The notes under the pieces: generated by a model | Told to the model about the DNA's origin: nothing | Seen by the model: the letters and a program-made list of their open reading frames with translations, nothing else | Databases searched by the model: none | In this document: in pieces, positions 5,907-11,997 of the stretch | Layout: every line of letters starts with the position of its first letter | Numbering within the stretch: position 1 is the first letter of the stretch | Assembly: GCA_027622635.1 (NCBI GenBank) | Contig: JAQBYK010000023.1 | Coordinates: 1-11,997, forward strand | From: a bacterium | GTDB taxonomy: Bacteria; Patescibacteriota; Gracilibacteria; UBA1369; LOWO2-01-FULL-3 | Direction: 5' to 3' | DNA length: 11,997 nucleotides | Made by a program: the position numbers and the translations under genes

Positions 5907-7166
5907 ATGGATTTCTCTGTTTTTCAACAATTGGGAGTTGCGGTTGCCTTAGGTACTTTGATCGGTTTGGAGCGTGAAAATAGATTTAGAAGGCACATTT
6001 ATAGTTCTTTTGGTGGAATTAGGACTTTTGCATTGATATCTCTAATGGGCGCTATTGCCTATATGTTATCTGAGTTTTCAATGGCATTCTTTGTGGCTAT
6101 AAGTATTGGATTTGTTGTTCTATTGATTACGGCTTATGTGATGACTACTTATCATTCAAGGGATAGGGGAGCCACTTCTGAAGTGGCGGCTATTTTGGTT
6201 TATTTGATTGGTGTTTTGAGTGGGACGGAACAATATCTTTTGGCTACTATTGTAGCTTTGATTATTTTGATTATTTTGCATTTCAAGGATCCTTTGCATA
6301 CCTGGGCTACACATGTGAAGCATAAGGAGCTTGTTTCCACTATACAGTTTATCATTATTACTTTTGTCGTTTTGCCACTTTTGCCCAATCAAGGCTTTGG
6401 TCCATATGAATTCTTCAATCCTTATGTGGTTTGGTTGATGGTTGTTTTTGTTTCCGGCATATCTTTTGTGAGTTATATTGCTATGAAGTTGTTTGGAGCC
6501 AAAAGAGGAATAATTTTGACAGGATTTTTGTCGGGGTTTATTTCTACAACCGCTTTAGCTTATAGCTTTGCTGAAATGAGTAAGAAATCCAAAGGTGATG
6601 TTTCTCCCTATTTGCTGGGGATTTCTGTCTCTATGAGCGCGCTTTTCTTTAGGGTTTTGTTGGAAATACTTGTTGTAAATGGTGAGTTATCAAAATTAGC
6701 TGCTATACCACTCTTGCTTATGGGCTTTGCCGCAATTGCTCTGACATTTTATGTTTATTACAAGAATAAGGACAAAAAGAGCACAGAAGAGTTTGATAAG
6801 GATTCTCTTAGAATGGAAAGTCCTTTTCAGCTAAAGCCTGCTGTTAATTTTGCAGTTCTTTTTGCAATTGTTTTATTGATTACAAAATTGGTTGTGAATA
6901 TGTTTGGTGAGAAGGTTTTGTATCTCGCAAGTTTCGTAGGAGGTCTTGTTGATATGGATTCTATAACTATATCGATGGCAAGATTGGCTCAAACCGATAT
7001 TTCTTTGAGGGTTGCTACTGTAGCCATTGTTATAGCTGTCATCACTAATACATTTGCTAAAGCCGGAATTTTCTTCTTATTTGGAAGTAAAAAATTGGCC
7101 TATAAATTACTTAGGCTCTTTATCCCAATAACTGTTGTGGGGGCAATTGGACTACTCTTTATTTGA
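5907..7166 (+). CDS. MgtC/SapB-type membrane protein with DUF4010 domain
   Basis: A polytopic inner-membrane protein of 419 residues. The N-terminal part carries the MgtC/SapB pattern: GTLIGLERE (16-24) and GGIRTFALISLMGA (36-49), then several helices to about residue 130. The C-terminal half matches DUF4010 proteins: GFLSGFISTTALAYSFAEMS, then FQLKPAVNFAVLFA, then YLASFVGGLVDMDSITISMA and NTFAKAGIFFLFGSKKL. The whole has about a dozen hydrophobic segments with a short charged loop near 284-305. MgtC relatives are tied to low-magnesium survival, but the role of this two-domain form is not established and no substrate should be assumed. It is transcribed from its own promoter. Its UGA stop overlaps the opposing lipoprotein's stop by 8 bp. 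Confidence 0.88.
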   Translation: MDFSVFQQLGVAVALGTLIGLERENRFRRHIYSSFGGIRTFALISLMGAIAYMLSEFSMAFFVAISIGFVVLLITAYVMTTYHSRDRGATSEVAAILVYLIGVLSGTEQYLLATIVALIILIILHFKDPLHTWATHVKHKELVSTIQFIIITFVVLPLLPNQGFGPYEFFNPYVVWLMVVFVSGISFVSYIAMKLFGAKRGIILTGFLSGFISTTALAYSFAEMSKKSKGDVSPYLLGISVSMSALFFRVLLEILVVNGELSKLAAIPLLLMGFAAIALTFYVYYKNKDKKSTEEFDKDSLRMESPFQLKPAVNFAVLFAIVLLITKLVVNMFGEKVLYLASFVGGLVDMDSITISMARLAQTDISLRVATVAIVIAVITNTFAKAGIFFLFGSKKLAYKLLRLFIPITVVGAIGLLFI

Positions 7167-8352
7167 TTCCGTAACAGGCTTTGTAATCGTACTTGTCGTT
7201 ATCATAGAATAGATATTCCTTGTTTTTGTCGTAAGCGTTTCCACATTCATCGTAATAGTCTACGTTTTCGTATTTATAGTATTGACTACACCAATAGTCA
7301 TCTGTGAAGGATTCATCTTTTTCAGTTTCATTGCCATAATAGTCGTAGCAGTTGCCACATTCATCGCAAAAAGCTGTGACATCGTAGAATGGGTCTTCAT
7401 ATTGTAGGCCGTTTTTGTCGTAGCAGTTTCCTAAAGTGTCGCAATCATTTTTTTCTCCTGTTGAGCTTGTTTGGCAGGATTTATAGTCTTCGTTGCAGGC
7501 TTGGTAATCGTAGTAATAATTGTCATAAAATAGGAATTCTCCGTTTTTGTCATATCCGTTTCCACAGCTATCCCATTCTTTGACTAAGTCGTAGTAATAG
7601 TATTGTTTGCATAGTTCTTCATTATATGAACTTTCATCATATCCCGCAGCATTGCCATAATAGTCATAGCAATTGCCACATTCATCACAAAATTCTACGT
7701 TTAAATATTGTGGGTCATCCATCCATACGCTGTCTTCCGTATAGCAGTTTCCCCAACTGTCACAGCACATAGCTTCTTTTGGGGATATGGACTCTGTGTC
7801 CTTTAATGGATCATACCACCCGAATTCATTTGAATCGTTGCAGAGTCCATTACTGTTACACTCAACTGTATAATCTTCGCTTAACCAATAATTTCCCGCT
7901 TCGCACTCTGATGTGAAATTGTCGTAGTAGCAGTCATACCAAACATAACTCTCGGAATCCAAACATGAACCCGCGTAATCACATTCGTACCAATAGGTGT
8001 ATTTTGCGAGTGTTACTTCCGGAAGGTCATTTCTATTGTTGCGGAATTTGGTTTTACCTACTGAAAATGGGCTAATTTTGTTGGGTCTTTTTGTTGAGAT
8101 AGCGTTGTCAGGGCGTATTCCTTCCGGACCCTTTGCGTATATTTTCCCGGTGGTTTTTTCTAATTCGGGATTGGTTTCTTTAGGAGCTTTTTCAGTATTA
8201 CGTTGATTGTCATAGACAATTGGGATTGATTTGATTTCATTTGTTTTAATCTTCTCTGTAGATTCATCACTGCTAGGCAAAAATTGAATTTTACAACCGG
8301 TTAAAAGAAAAAGGCTGAATACTACTACAAGCGATAAAATTGTTCTCTTCAT
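7159..8352 (-). CDS. Cys/Tyr/Asp-rich repeat lipoprotein, unknown
   Basis: A predicted secreted lipoprotein of 397 residues. MKRTILSLVVVFSLFLLTGC gives a signal peptide and lipobox LTGC with the acylated Cys20. Residues 21-115 form a Lys/Pro/Ser-rich, probably disordered stalk. Residues 122-393 consist of a short motif, C-D-x-x-G-N-C-Y-D, at about 124, 165, 197, 222, 260, 304, 329 and 367. It is followed each time by acidic and tyrosine-rich sequence. Residues 197-286 and 304-393 are a tandem duplication with an exact 107-residue period. Conserved blocks include CDECGNCYDYYGN and a LFYDNxxYDYxAC ending. I know no family with this pattern. YDKNG-type segments superficially recall YD/Rhs repeats, and the D/N/G spacing recalls calcium-binding loops, both guesses. 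Disulfide-rich surface adhesion or metal binding is possible. Confidence 0.85.
   Translation of the reverse strand: MKRTILSLVVVFSLFLLTGCKIQFLPSSDESTEKIKTNEIKSIPIVYDNQRNTEKAPKETNPELEKTTGKIYAKGPEGIRPDNAISTKRPNKISPFSVGKTKFRNNRNDLPEVTLAKYTYWYECDYAGSCLDSESYVWYDCYYDNFTSECEAGNYWLSEDYTVECNSNGLCNDSNEFGWYDPLKDTESISPKEAMCCDSWGNCYTEDSVWMDDPQYLNVEFCDECGNCYDYYGNAAGYDESSYNEELCKQYYYYDLVKEWDSCGNGYDKNGEFLFYDNYYYDYQACNEDYKSCQTSSTGEKNDCDTLGNCYDKNGLQYEDPFYDVTAFCDECGNCYDYYGNETEKDESFTDDYWCSQYYKYENVDYYDECGNAYDKNKEYLFYDNDKYDYKACYGIK
7174..7443 (-). repeat. Copy 2 of the 107-residue repeat
   Basis: Encodes residues 304-393 of the lipoprotein. It aligns without gaps to copy 1 at an offset of 321 bp. Motif starts at 304, 329 and 367 correspond to 197, 222 and 260. 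The block CDECGNCYDYYGN is identical in both. Confidence 0.85.
7495..7764 (-). repeat. Copy 1 of the 107-residue repeat
   Basis: Encodes residues 197-286 of the lipoprotein. The similarity is also visible in DNA (for example TTGCCACATTCATC near 7674 and 7353), suggesting a fairly recent in-frame duplication. An 18-residue linker containing one extra cysteine (KSCQ) separates the copies. Confidence 0.85.
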
Positions 8353-8371
8353 TTTTAAATTTAATCTGTTT

Positions 8372-8400
8372 ATTATAGCTTATTACTCATCATATATCAA
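8372..8400 (-). promoter_or_regulatory. Promoter of the repeat lipoprotein
   Basis: On the minus strand TTGATA (8395-8400), a 17-bp spacer and a perfect TATAAT (8372-8377). The ATG at 8352 is 19 bp beyond the -10, so this mRNA would have a leader of about 12 nt. The leader is all A/T-rich (CAGATTAAATTTAAAA) without a Shine-Dalgarno sequence. Confidence 0.7.
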
Positions 8401-8451
8401 TCCACGCTGTGAAACATTTATCATGAAATAGCAACTTGATGTGAATTGTAG

Positions 8452-8472
8452 AAAATTTCGACAAAATTTGAC
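8452..8472. repeat. Tandem 11-bp repeat upstream of glnA
   Basis: AAAATTTCGAC (8452-8462) is followed at once by AAAATTTGAC (8463-8472), an 11-bp period matching one helical turn. A related AAATTTTGAC lies at 8535-8544. This could be a regulator site in the 249-bp lipoprotein-glnA spacer, the longest non-coding stretch here. Confidence 0.4.
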
Positions 8473-8499
8473 GATTTTTCATTAAAACCCTATGAAATC
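8473..8499. repeat. Imperfect inverted repeat upstream of glnA
   Basis: GATTTTTCAT (8473-8482) and ATGAAATC (8492-8499) are inverted copies around a 9-bp loop, with two extra T in the left arm. It abuts the 11-bp tandem repeat. It lacks a GC-rich stem or T-tract, so it is not a good terminator. An operator is possible. Confidence 0.3.
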
Positions 8500-8588
8500 A
8501 TTGGTTTTTTTGTTCGACAGCATGTTTTTGAATGAAATTTTGACATTGATAACTATTTTCAGACTCAGTATTAAAAAGACATACTTTT

Positions 8589-8594
8589 TAATAT
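8589..8594 (+). promoter_or_regulatory. Candidate -10 element of glnA
   Basis: TAATAT ends 7 bp before the ATG at 8602. The sequence at 17-bp spacing (CAGTAT) is a poor -35. A perfect TTGACA stands farther up at 8540-8545 but has no good -10 at 16-18 bp. An activator might compensate, but this is uncertain. Confidence 0.4.
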
Positions 8595-8601
8595 TTTTAC
8601 T

Positions 8602-10140
8602 ATGGATGACACTACGATGGACAAAACTAAGCTTGGTTCCGCAACTAGGCATGGTCGAATTTCCGGTCATGATAGAGAGTATGGTGCTGTTTTGTGGAAG
8701 CAACCGCACTTAATTGATCTTTCTTATGCTGAATTAGAGGAAAAGAATTTGGAGGTTAGGGCTGAAAGGCTTAAGGGAGTAGGCAGTGATGAGATGAAAG
8801 ACAGATTTCTGAAATATTTGGAGAGTGAGTCCGGAATTAAGGCTGTGGTAGTTTGTTTTTCTGATTTGGAAGGGCGATTGCATGCTCTGGATTATGACAA
8901 AAAATTTATTATAGATTCTGAGGATAATCTGACATTTGATGGGTCTTCAATTAATGGCTTTACTGTGCTTTCTGACTCTGACTTGAGGCTTAAGGTTGAT
9001 TGGACTTCTTTCAGATGGACACCTTCTGATTTATTCGGGCCTGGGAAGGTTTTGGTATTTGGAAATGTTTGTAATAGGGATGGAAGTTATTTTAAATCTG
9101 ATTTTCGTTCGAGTCTTCTTGAATTGTCTCAGCAGCTTCAGGAGAAAGGTATGGTTGTAAACTGTGCTCCCGAGATAGAGGGATTTTTGTTTAAGGGAGA
9201 AAAATCCGAGCAAACGTTTAACGAAAGAGATGGCTTTGAATTAGCTACAATGAGCGGGTATTTCAGTTCTCTTCCTCAGGATACTTTGAGATTGTTTATT
9301 GATAAATTTGCTGAAGTTCAAAGAGCTATGGGATTTTCTAATGAAAAAGATCATCCTGAAGTGGCACCTGCTCAATTTGAGTTAAATTTTAGATATTCTG
9401 TTGGAGTTGATACGGCGGATCAAATTCTTCTTTATAAATTGCTTGCAAGGCAGGTTGCAAAGGCGATGGGCTTTACCGCGTCTTTTATTCCAAAACCTAT
9501 TCAAAATCTGAACGGTAGTGGTATGCACATGAATTTATCTATTTCCAAGGATGGAAAAAACATTTTCTATAAGGAAGATGGTAAGAATAGGCTTTCCGGA
9601 GATGCATGGAAATTTATTGCCGGTGTTCTATATCATGCGAATGATCTTTGTCTTATGATGAATTCTTCCGTTAATTCATATCGAAGGCTTGATCCTAATT
9701 TTGAAGCACCAAATCAAATTATGGTTTCTGCGGTTAATCGTGGTGCCATGATTAGAATCCCGGAAGGTAACGAAAAGAGTGCTCGTATTGAAGTTAGAAC
9801 AGTTGCACCTGATGTAAATCCATATTTGTGTATTTTTGGAATAATGAAGGCCGGACTTAAAGGCATTAATGCGAGTGATGAAGAGCTGAGGATGATGGAG
9901 GACAAGTTGTATAAGGGAAAAACAAAGATTCTTCCTGAAAATATTTGGGCCGCAATGCATCATTTTAAAAAGAGTGAATTTGTTTTGGATGTTTTGGGTG
10001 TTGATAATCGTGATAAATATCTTGGGTTGAAAGAGGAAAGTGCGGTGAGGTGTCCAAAAGCCTTTGGAACCAGAGTTAAGGCTTGTGAAATTTTGTACCA
10101 CCACGAAGTTACGAATCAGTTGATTTGGGATAATTTTTAG
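8602..10140 (+). CDS. glnA: Glutamine synthetase, type I, N-terminally extended
   Basis: Makes glutamine from glutamate, ammonium and ATP in the cytosol. The 512-residue protein is longer than the usual 440-470. Motifs in order are SDLEGRLHALD (87-97), the Asp latch DGSSINGF (113-120), metal ligands in PEIEGFLF (E191, E193), and HPEVAPAQFEL with E253 and E260. NGSGMHMNLS (304-313, H309), NSYRRLDPNFEAP with flap Glu368, NRGAMIRIP (379-387) and ARIEVRTVAPDVNPYL (394-409) follow. All the expected active-site positions appear present. The usual adenylylation context NLYDLP is replaced by KLYKGKTK (435-442), so control by GlnE is unlikely. About 60 extra N-terminal residues include LSYAELEEKNLEVRAERL. 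ATG codons at 8602 and 8617 are both possible starts. The EIEGFLF and EAPNQI forms mark a divergent GSI branch. Confidence 0.93.
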   Translation: MDDTTMDKTKLGSATRHGRISGHDREYGAVLWKQPHLIDLSYAELEEKNLEVRAERLKGVGSDEMKDRFLKYLESESGIKAVVVCFSDLEGRLHALDYDKKFIIDSEDNLTFDGSSINGFTVLSDSDLRLKVDWTSFRWTPSDLFGPGKVLVFGNVCNRDGSYFKSDFRSSLLELSQQLQEKGMVVNCAPEIEGFLFKGEKSEQTFNERDGFELATMSGYFSSLPQDTLRLFIDKFAEVQRAMGFSNEKDHPEVAPAQFELNFRYSVGVDTADQILLYKLLARQVAKAMGFTASFIPKPIQNLNGSGMHMNLSISKDGKNIFYKEDGKNRLSGDAWKFIAGVLYHANDLCLMMNSSVNSYRRLDPNFEAPNQIMVSAVNRGAMIRIPEGNEKSARIEVRTVAPDVNPYLCIFGIMKAGLKGINASDEELRMMEDKLYKGKTKILPENIWAAMHHFKKSEFVLDVLGVDNRDKYLGLKEESAVRCPKAFGTRVKACEILYHHEVTNQLIWDNF

Positions 10141-10166
10141 CATGCGCCTAAGCGACCCAATTAGTG

Positions 10167-10195
10167 TTGACAGGATTTTTTATTCTTGTTATACA
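10167..10195 (+). promoter_or_regulatory. Promoter upstream of the 98-residue protein gene
   Basis: A perfect TTGACA (10167-10172), a 17-bp spacer and TATACA (10190-10195). The ATG at 10216 is 20 bp beyond, giving a leader of about 13-14 nt with no Shine-Dalgarno sequence. A second -10-like TAATAA (10203-10208) sits 7 bp before the ATG and would fit the leaderless pattern instead. Confidence 0.6.
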
Positions 10196-10215
10196 TAGGT
10201 CTTAATAATTTGTTT

Positions 10216-10512
10216 ATGGGTGCTCAAAAATTGTCTGAAAAGTTTGACTTAGATGTGGATCTATCCGTTGATGATGTTGTGGGTAAGTTAGCTGCCGCTT
10301 CCGGTTGGTCGGATGATCAGGTTTTAAGAAAAGTTCCTCAGTTGGATAATTATAGAGCTAGATTAAGTAGATTGAGGTTTAAAGTTTTTAATGATCCAAA
10401 TTGTATCTTGATATTTGGTTATGCATCCGATGAGCCGGAATCTTTTCTTCAAATTCATCTTTATTTTGACGTTGAAACCGGTTTTAGAGTTGGATCTGCT
10501 AATCTTACCTAG
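10216..10512 (+). CDS. Small hypothetical protein, 98 residues
   Basis: I do not recognise the family. The protein is soluble and has no signal peptide, membrane segment or cysteine motif (one Cys only). Residues 1-50 look helical (LSVDDVVGKLAAASGWSDDQVLRKV). Residues 53-95 look like beta strands (RFKVFNDPNCILIFGYAS, then FLQIHLYFDVETGFRVG), suggesting a small alpha+beta fold. A TTG at 10186 in frame would extend it by ten residues, but it overlaps the promoter, so the ATG at 10216 is chosen. The gene follows glnA by 75 bp with its own promoter. Its TAG stop shares the palindrome CTAG with the argH stop on the other strand. Confidence 0.7.
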   Translation: MGAQKLSEKFDLDVDLSVDDVVGKLAAASGWSDDQVLRKVPQLDNYRARLSRLRFKVFNDPNCILIFGYASDEPESFLQIHLYFDVETGFRVGSANLT

Positions 10513-11798
10513 ATCTTACGAAGTCTACTTTTGTAATAGTGGATATCCAGGTTGCCCGGTGCTCCCAAGCTTATCTTTGATTTGATGTTTTCCTTTGGGT
10601 CTGGCTTGTATTTGGCAATTTTTTTGTGTGCTTGTTTGTATGCTGTTCTGAATGGAATCTTTTTTTGTTTTGCCAGATCAGTTGCAAGATCCGCCATATA
10701 GATTTCATGGCTGATTTTTTTTGCAATTGATTTCTCCTTAGGCTTGATTCCTTTTAGATATAGATCTGCGATGTCCAGGCTCTGAAGTACTATTTCTGTA
10801 CTTTCGAAAAGCGGTTTTTTTATGAGTTGCAGATCTCTGTGATAACCTGAAATTAGGTTTTTACAGATGTCTTTGATTAGAGATTGATTACTTGTGACTA
10901 TATGTGTTTTTCCTCTTAGAATTTCCATCCCATCAAGATTTCTCTTTTGAGGCATGATGCTTGAGCCTGTTACAAGGGTGTTTTTTACTTTGAAAAAATC
11001 AAATTCTTGGCTGGTGAAAAGTATTAAGTCGTTTGCGAATCTAGAGAGGCTAAACATGATTTGAGATAGAGCTTCAAGATAAAGGCTTTCAAATTTTCCT
11101 CTGCTGTTTTGACAATAAAGAGAATTGATTTGGATGTTCTTGAATTTTAGCTCTTTAGTTGTTAGCTCACGGTCGAGTAGTAGGGATGTGCCGTATCCGG
11201 CAGCGCTTCCAAGAGGGTTAGAGTCTATTTGTGAGTGTACGGCATCCAAGAAGCTTATATCGTCTATAAGGCTCTCAAAATAAGCGCAAAAGTAGTGTCC
11301 TACACTTGAAAGCATGGCTTGTTGGGTATGCGTATATCCCGGCATTGGCACATTTTGGTGCTCTATGGCGAATTCCAGAAAGTGTTTGGCAACTTTCTTT
11401 GCTTCTTTCTTAATCTTCTTGAGATTATCTTTCATGTATAACCTGATCGCAGTTAGGACCTGGTCGTTTCTGCTTCTTCCCGTATGTATTTTTTTACCGG
11501 TAGTTCTTAGTTTTCCTGAGAGAAAATTCTCTATTACGGTATGGCAATCTTCATCTGTAACTTTGATTTTCACCTTTCCACTTTTCCAAAGTTTTTCAAG
11601 TGCGCCGAGTCTACTTATAATTTTCTTAAGTTCTTCTTTGGTGAGTATGCCGATGGACTCTAGTCCTTTGGCATGTGCCTTGGTTGCCTGGATGTCATAT
11701 GGCATTAGTTGATTGTCGAGAAGGTAGTCTTCGTTGACAGTGTAGGCTTCAATGATCGTGTTGATCTTTGATCCTTTTTTTGCCCAGAGTTTACTCAT
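10509..11798 (-). CDS. argH: Argininosuccinate lyase
   Basis: The last step of arginine synthesis: argininosuccinate is split to arginine and fumarate in the cytosol. It belongs to the same superfamily as the aspartase-type gene but is clearly ArgH: HTGRSRNDQV (105-114), PGYTHTQQ (153-160), NPLGSAAGYGTSLLLDR (194-210), the signature loop TGSSIMPQKRN (277-287) and GYHRDLQ (318-324). The loop has KRN where KKN is usual, and the lysine that contacts substrate is kept. At 429 residues it is slightly shorter than the common 455-470, mostly through a trimmed C-terminus. The ATG at 11798 forms an ATGA overlap with the stop of the gene upstream. No Shine-Dalgarno sequence is visible (TACTTAGCCAAAAAAAT precedes it), so translation is probably coupled. 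Confidence 0.95.
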   Translation of the reverse strand: MSKLWAKKGSKINTIIEAYTVNEDYLLDNQLMPYDIQATKAHAKGLESIGILTKEELKKIISRLGALEKLWKSGKVKIKVTDEDCHTVIENFLSGKLRTTGKKIHTGRSRNDQVLTAIRLYMKDNLKKIKKEAKKVAKHFLEFAIEHQNVPMPGYTHTQQAMLSSVGHYFCAYFESLIDDISFLDAVHSQIDSNPLGSAAGYGTSLLLDRELTTKELKFKNIQINSLYCQNSRGKFESLYLEALSQIMFSLSRFANDLILFTSQEFDFFKVKNTLVTGSSIMPQKRNLDGMEILRGKTHIVTSNQSLIKDICKNLISGYHRDLQLIKKPLFESTEIVLQSLDIADLYLKGIKPKEKSIAKKISHEIYMADLATDLAKQKKIPFRTAYKQAHKKIAKYKPDPKENIKSKISLGAPGNLDIHYYKSRLRKI

Positions 11799-11995
11799 AT
11801 TTTTTTGGCTAAGTAGATGGCCGGTTTATTTATCTCTATTTTCTTTTTGGGAAATAGGATGTAGCTGTTATAGGGCTTCTTTATACCCTTTTTATCCTCT
11901 TTTGCAATGGTTTTGCCGGACTTTATAATATCGAAATTGATATAATCTTTTTGGAATTTAAAATCTTTTGAATTTGGAATGAGATATTCCTGAAC
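11795..11995 (-). CDS. C-terminus of an AstE/aspartoacylase-like zinc deacylase, partial
   Basis: Only the last 66 residues lie in the window; the gene continues beyond its right edge. The visible part reads from VQEYLIPNSKDFKF through YINFDIIKSGKTIA and PYNSYILFPKK to AIYLAKKI. The order NFxxxKxGxxxA, then a Pro-rich turn and YILFP, then a hydrophobic end resembles the C-terminal beta domain of succinylglutamate desuccinylase/aspartoacylase family proteins. The zinc ligands would be outside the window, so this is a tentative call. It does not look like the C-terminus of ArgG, the usual argH neighbour. It ends at UGA (11797-11795), overlapping the argH start by 4 nt, so the two are almost certainly cotranscribed. 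That link suggests a role near arginine or N-acyl amino acid metabolism. Confidence 0.5.
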   Translation of the reverse strand, partial: VQEYLIPNSKDFKFQKDYINFDIIKSGKTIAKEDKKGIKKPYNSYILFPKKKIEINKPAIYLAKKI

Positions 11996-11997
11996 TT

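Noticed and set aside
8492..8713. 73-codon plus-strand frame MKSLVFLFDSM... running into glnA
   Set aside because: It is hydrophobic but overlaps the glnA start out of frame, has no -10 box at the distance seen for other genes, and is explained by T-rich spacer DNA.
9676..10143. 155-codon minus-strand frame opposite glnA
   Set aside because: It is antisense to the conserved C-terminal half of glutamine synthetase and has no recognisable motif or promoter.
10141..10166. Possible terminator after glnA (GCG-CCTAA-GCG)
   Set aside because: The stem is only about three base pairs and no T-tract follows.
10186..10215. TTG start extending the 98-residue protein by ten codons
   Set aside because: The TTG overlaps the TTGACA-17-TATACA promoter, so it could not be transcribed from it. 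ATG at 10216 is the better start.
1..11997. UGA recoded as glycine (code 25), given the CPR-like style
   Set aside because: queE, the MgtC-family gene and the partial gene before argH end at UGA where their families end, and no gene needs readthrough.

Overview
The window is AT-rich (roughly mid-30s % GC by eye) and very compact. Only about 510 bp of 11,997 lie outside genes. There are fourteen protein genes, no RNA genes, no insertion sequence, no CRISPR array and no convincing intrinsic terminator. UGA is a normal stop at the expected ends of queE, the MgtC-family gene and the partial gene upstream of argH, which argues against the UGA=Gly codes of Gracilibacteria and Absconditabacteria. 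The high gene density, overlapping genes, lack of Shine-Dalgarno sites and promoters set directly on start codons suggest a small-genome bacterium, possibly Patescibacteria/CPR with retained biosynthesis (Peregrinibacteria-like). That placement is inference from style, not from a phylogenetic marker.

Layout, left to right. A 5'-truncated folC (+) ends in a 14-nt overlap with a 43-codon gene for a very basic protein (-). Next is a three-gene overlapping operon on the minus strand, queE-queC-queF, for the 7-deazaguanine (preQ0/preQ1) branch of queuosine synthesis. A predicted lipoprotein (+) converges on an aspartase-type lyase (-). The lyase shares a 23-bp divergent promoter region with a small four-helix membrane protein (+), followed by rpmB (bL28, +) and a MgtC/DUF4010 membrane protein (+). 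That gene converges on a Cys/Tyr/Asp-rich lipoprotein (-) built on a 107-residue tandem duplication. A 249-bp intergenic region leads to a long type I glutamine synthetase (+) and a 98-residue unknown (+). The unknown converges on argH (-), whose start overlaps the stop of a partial gene with an AstE/aspartoacylase-like C-terminus (-) at the window edge.

Functional threads. Aspartase, glutamine synthetase and argininosuccinate lyase all handle nitrogen through aspartate, fumarate, ammonium, glutamine and arginine, although they are separate transcription units. FolC and the que genes both draw on pterin chemistry.

The most interesting feature is the gene-start architecture. Seven start codons lie only 6-9 bp after a recognisable -10 box, so their mRNAs would be leaderless or nearly so. 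In six of these seven a -35-like box stands 16-17 bp farther upstream, though its quality varies. The genes inside operons start in overlap with the preceding stop. No gene start carries a credible Shine-Dalgarno sequence. All four convergent pairs overlap at their stop codons, two of them by a 4-bp palindrome that is a stop on both strands.
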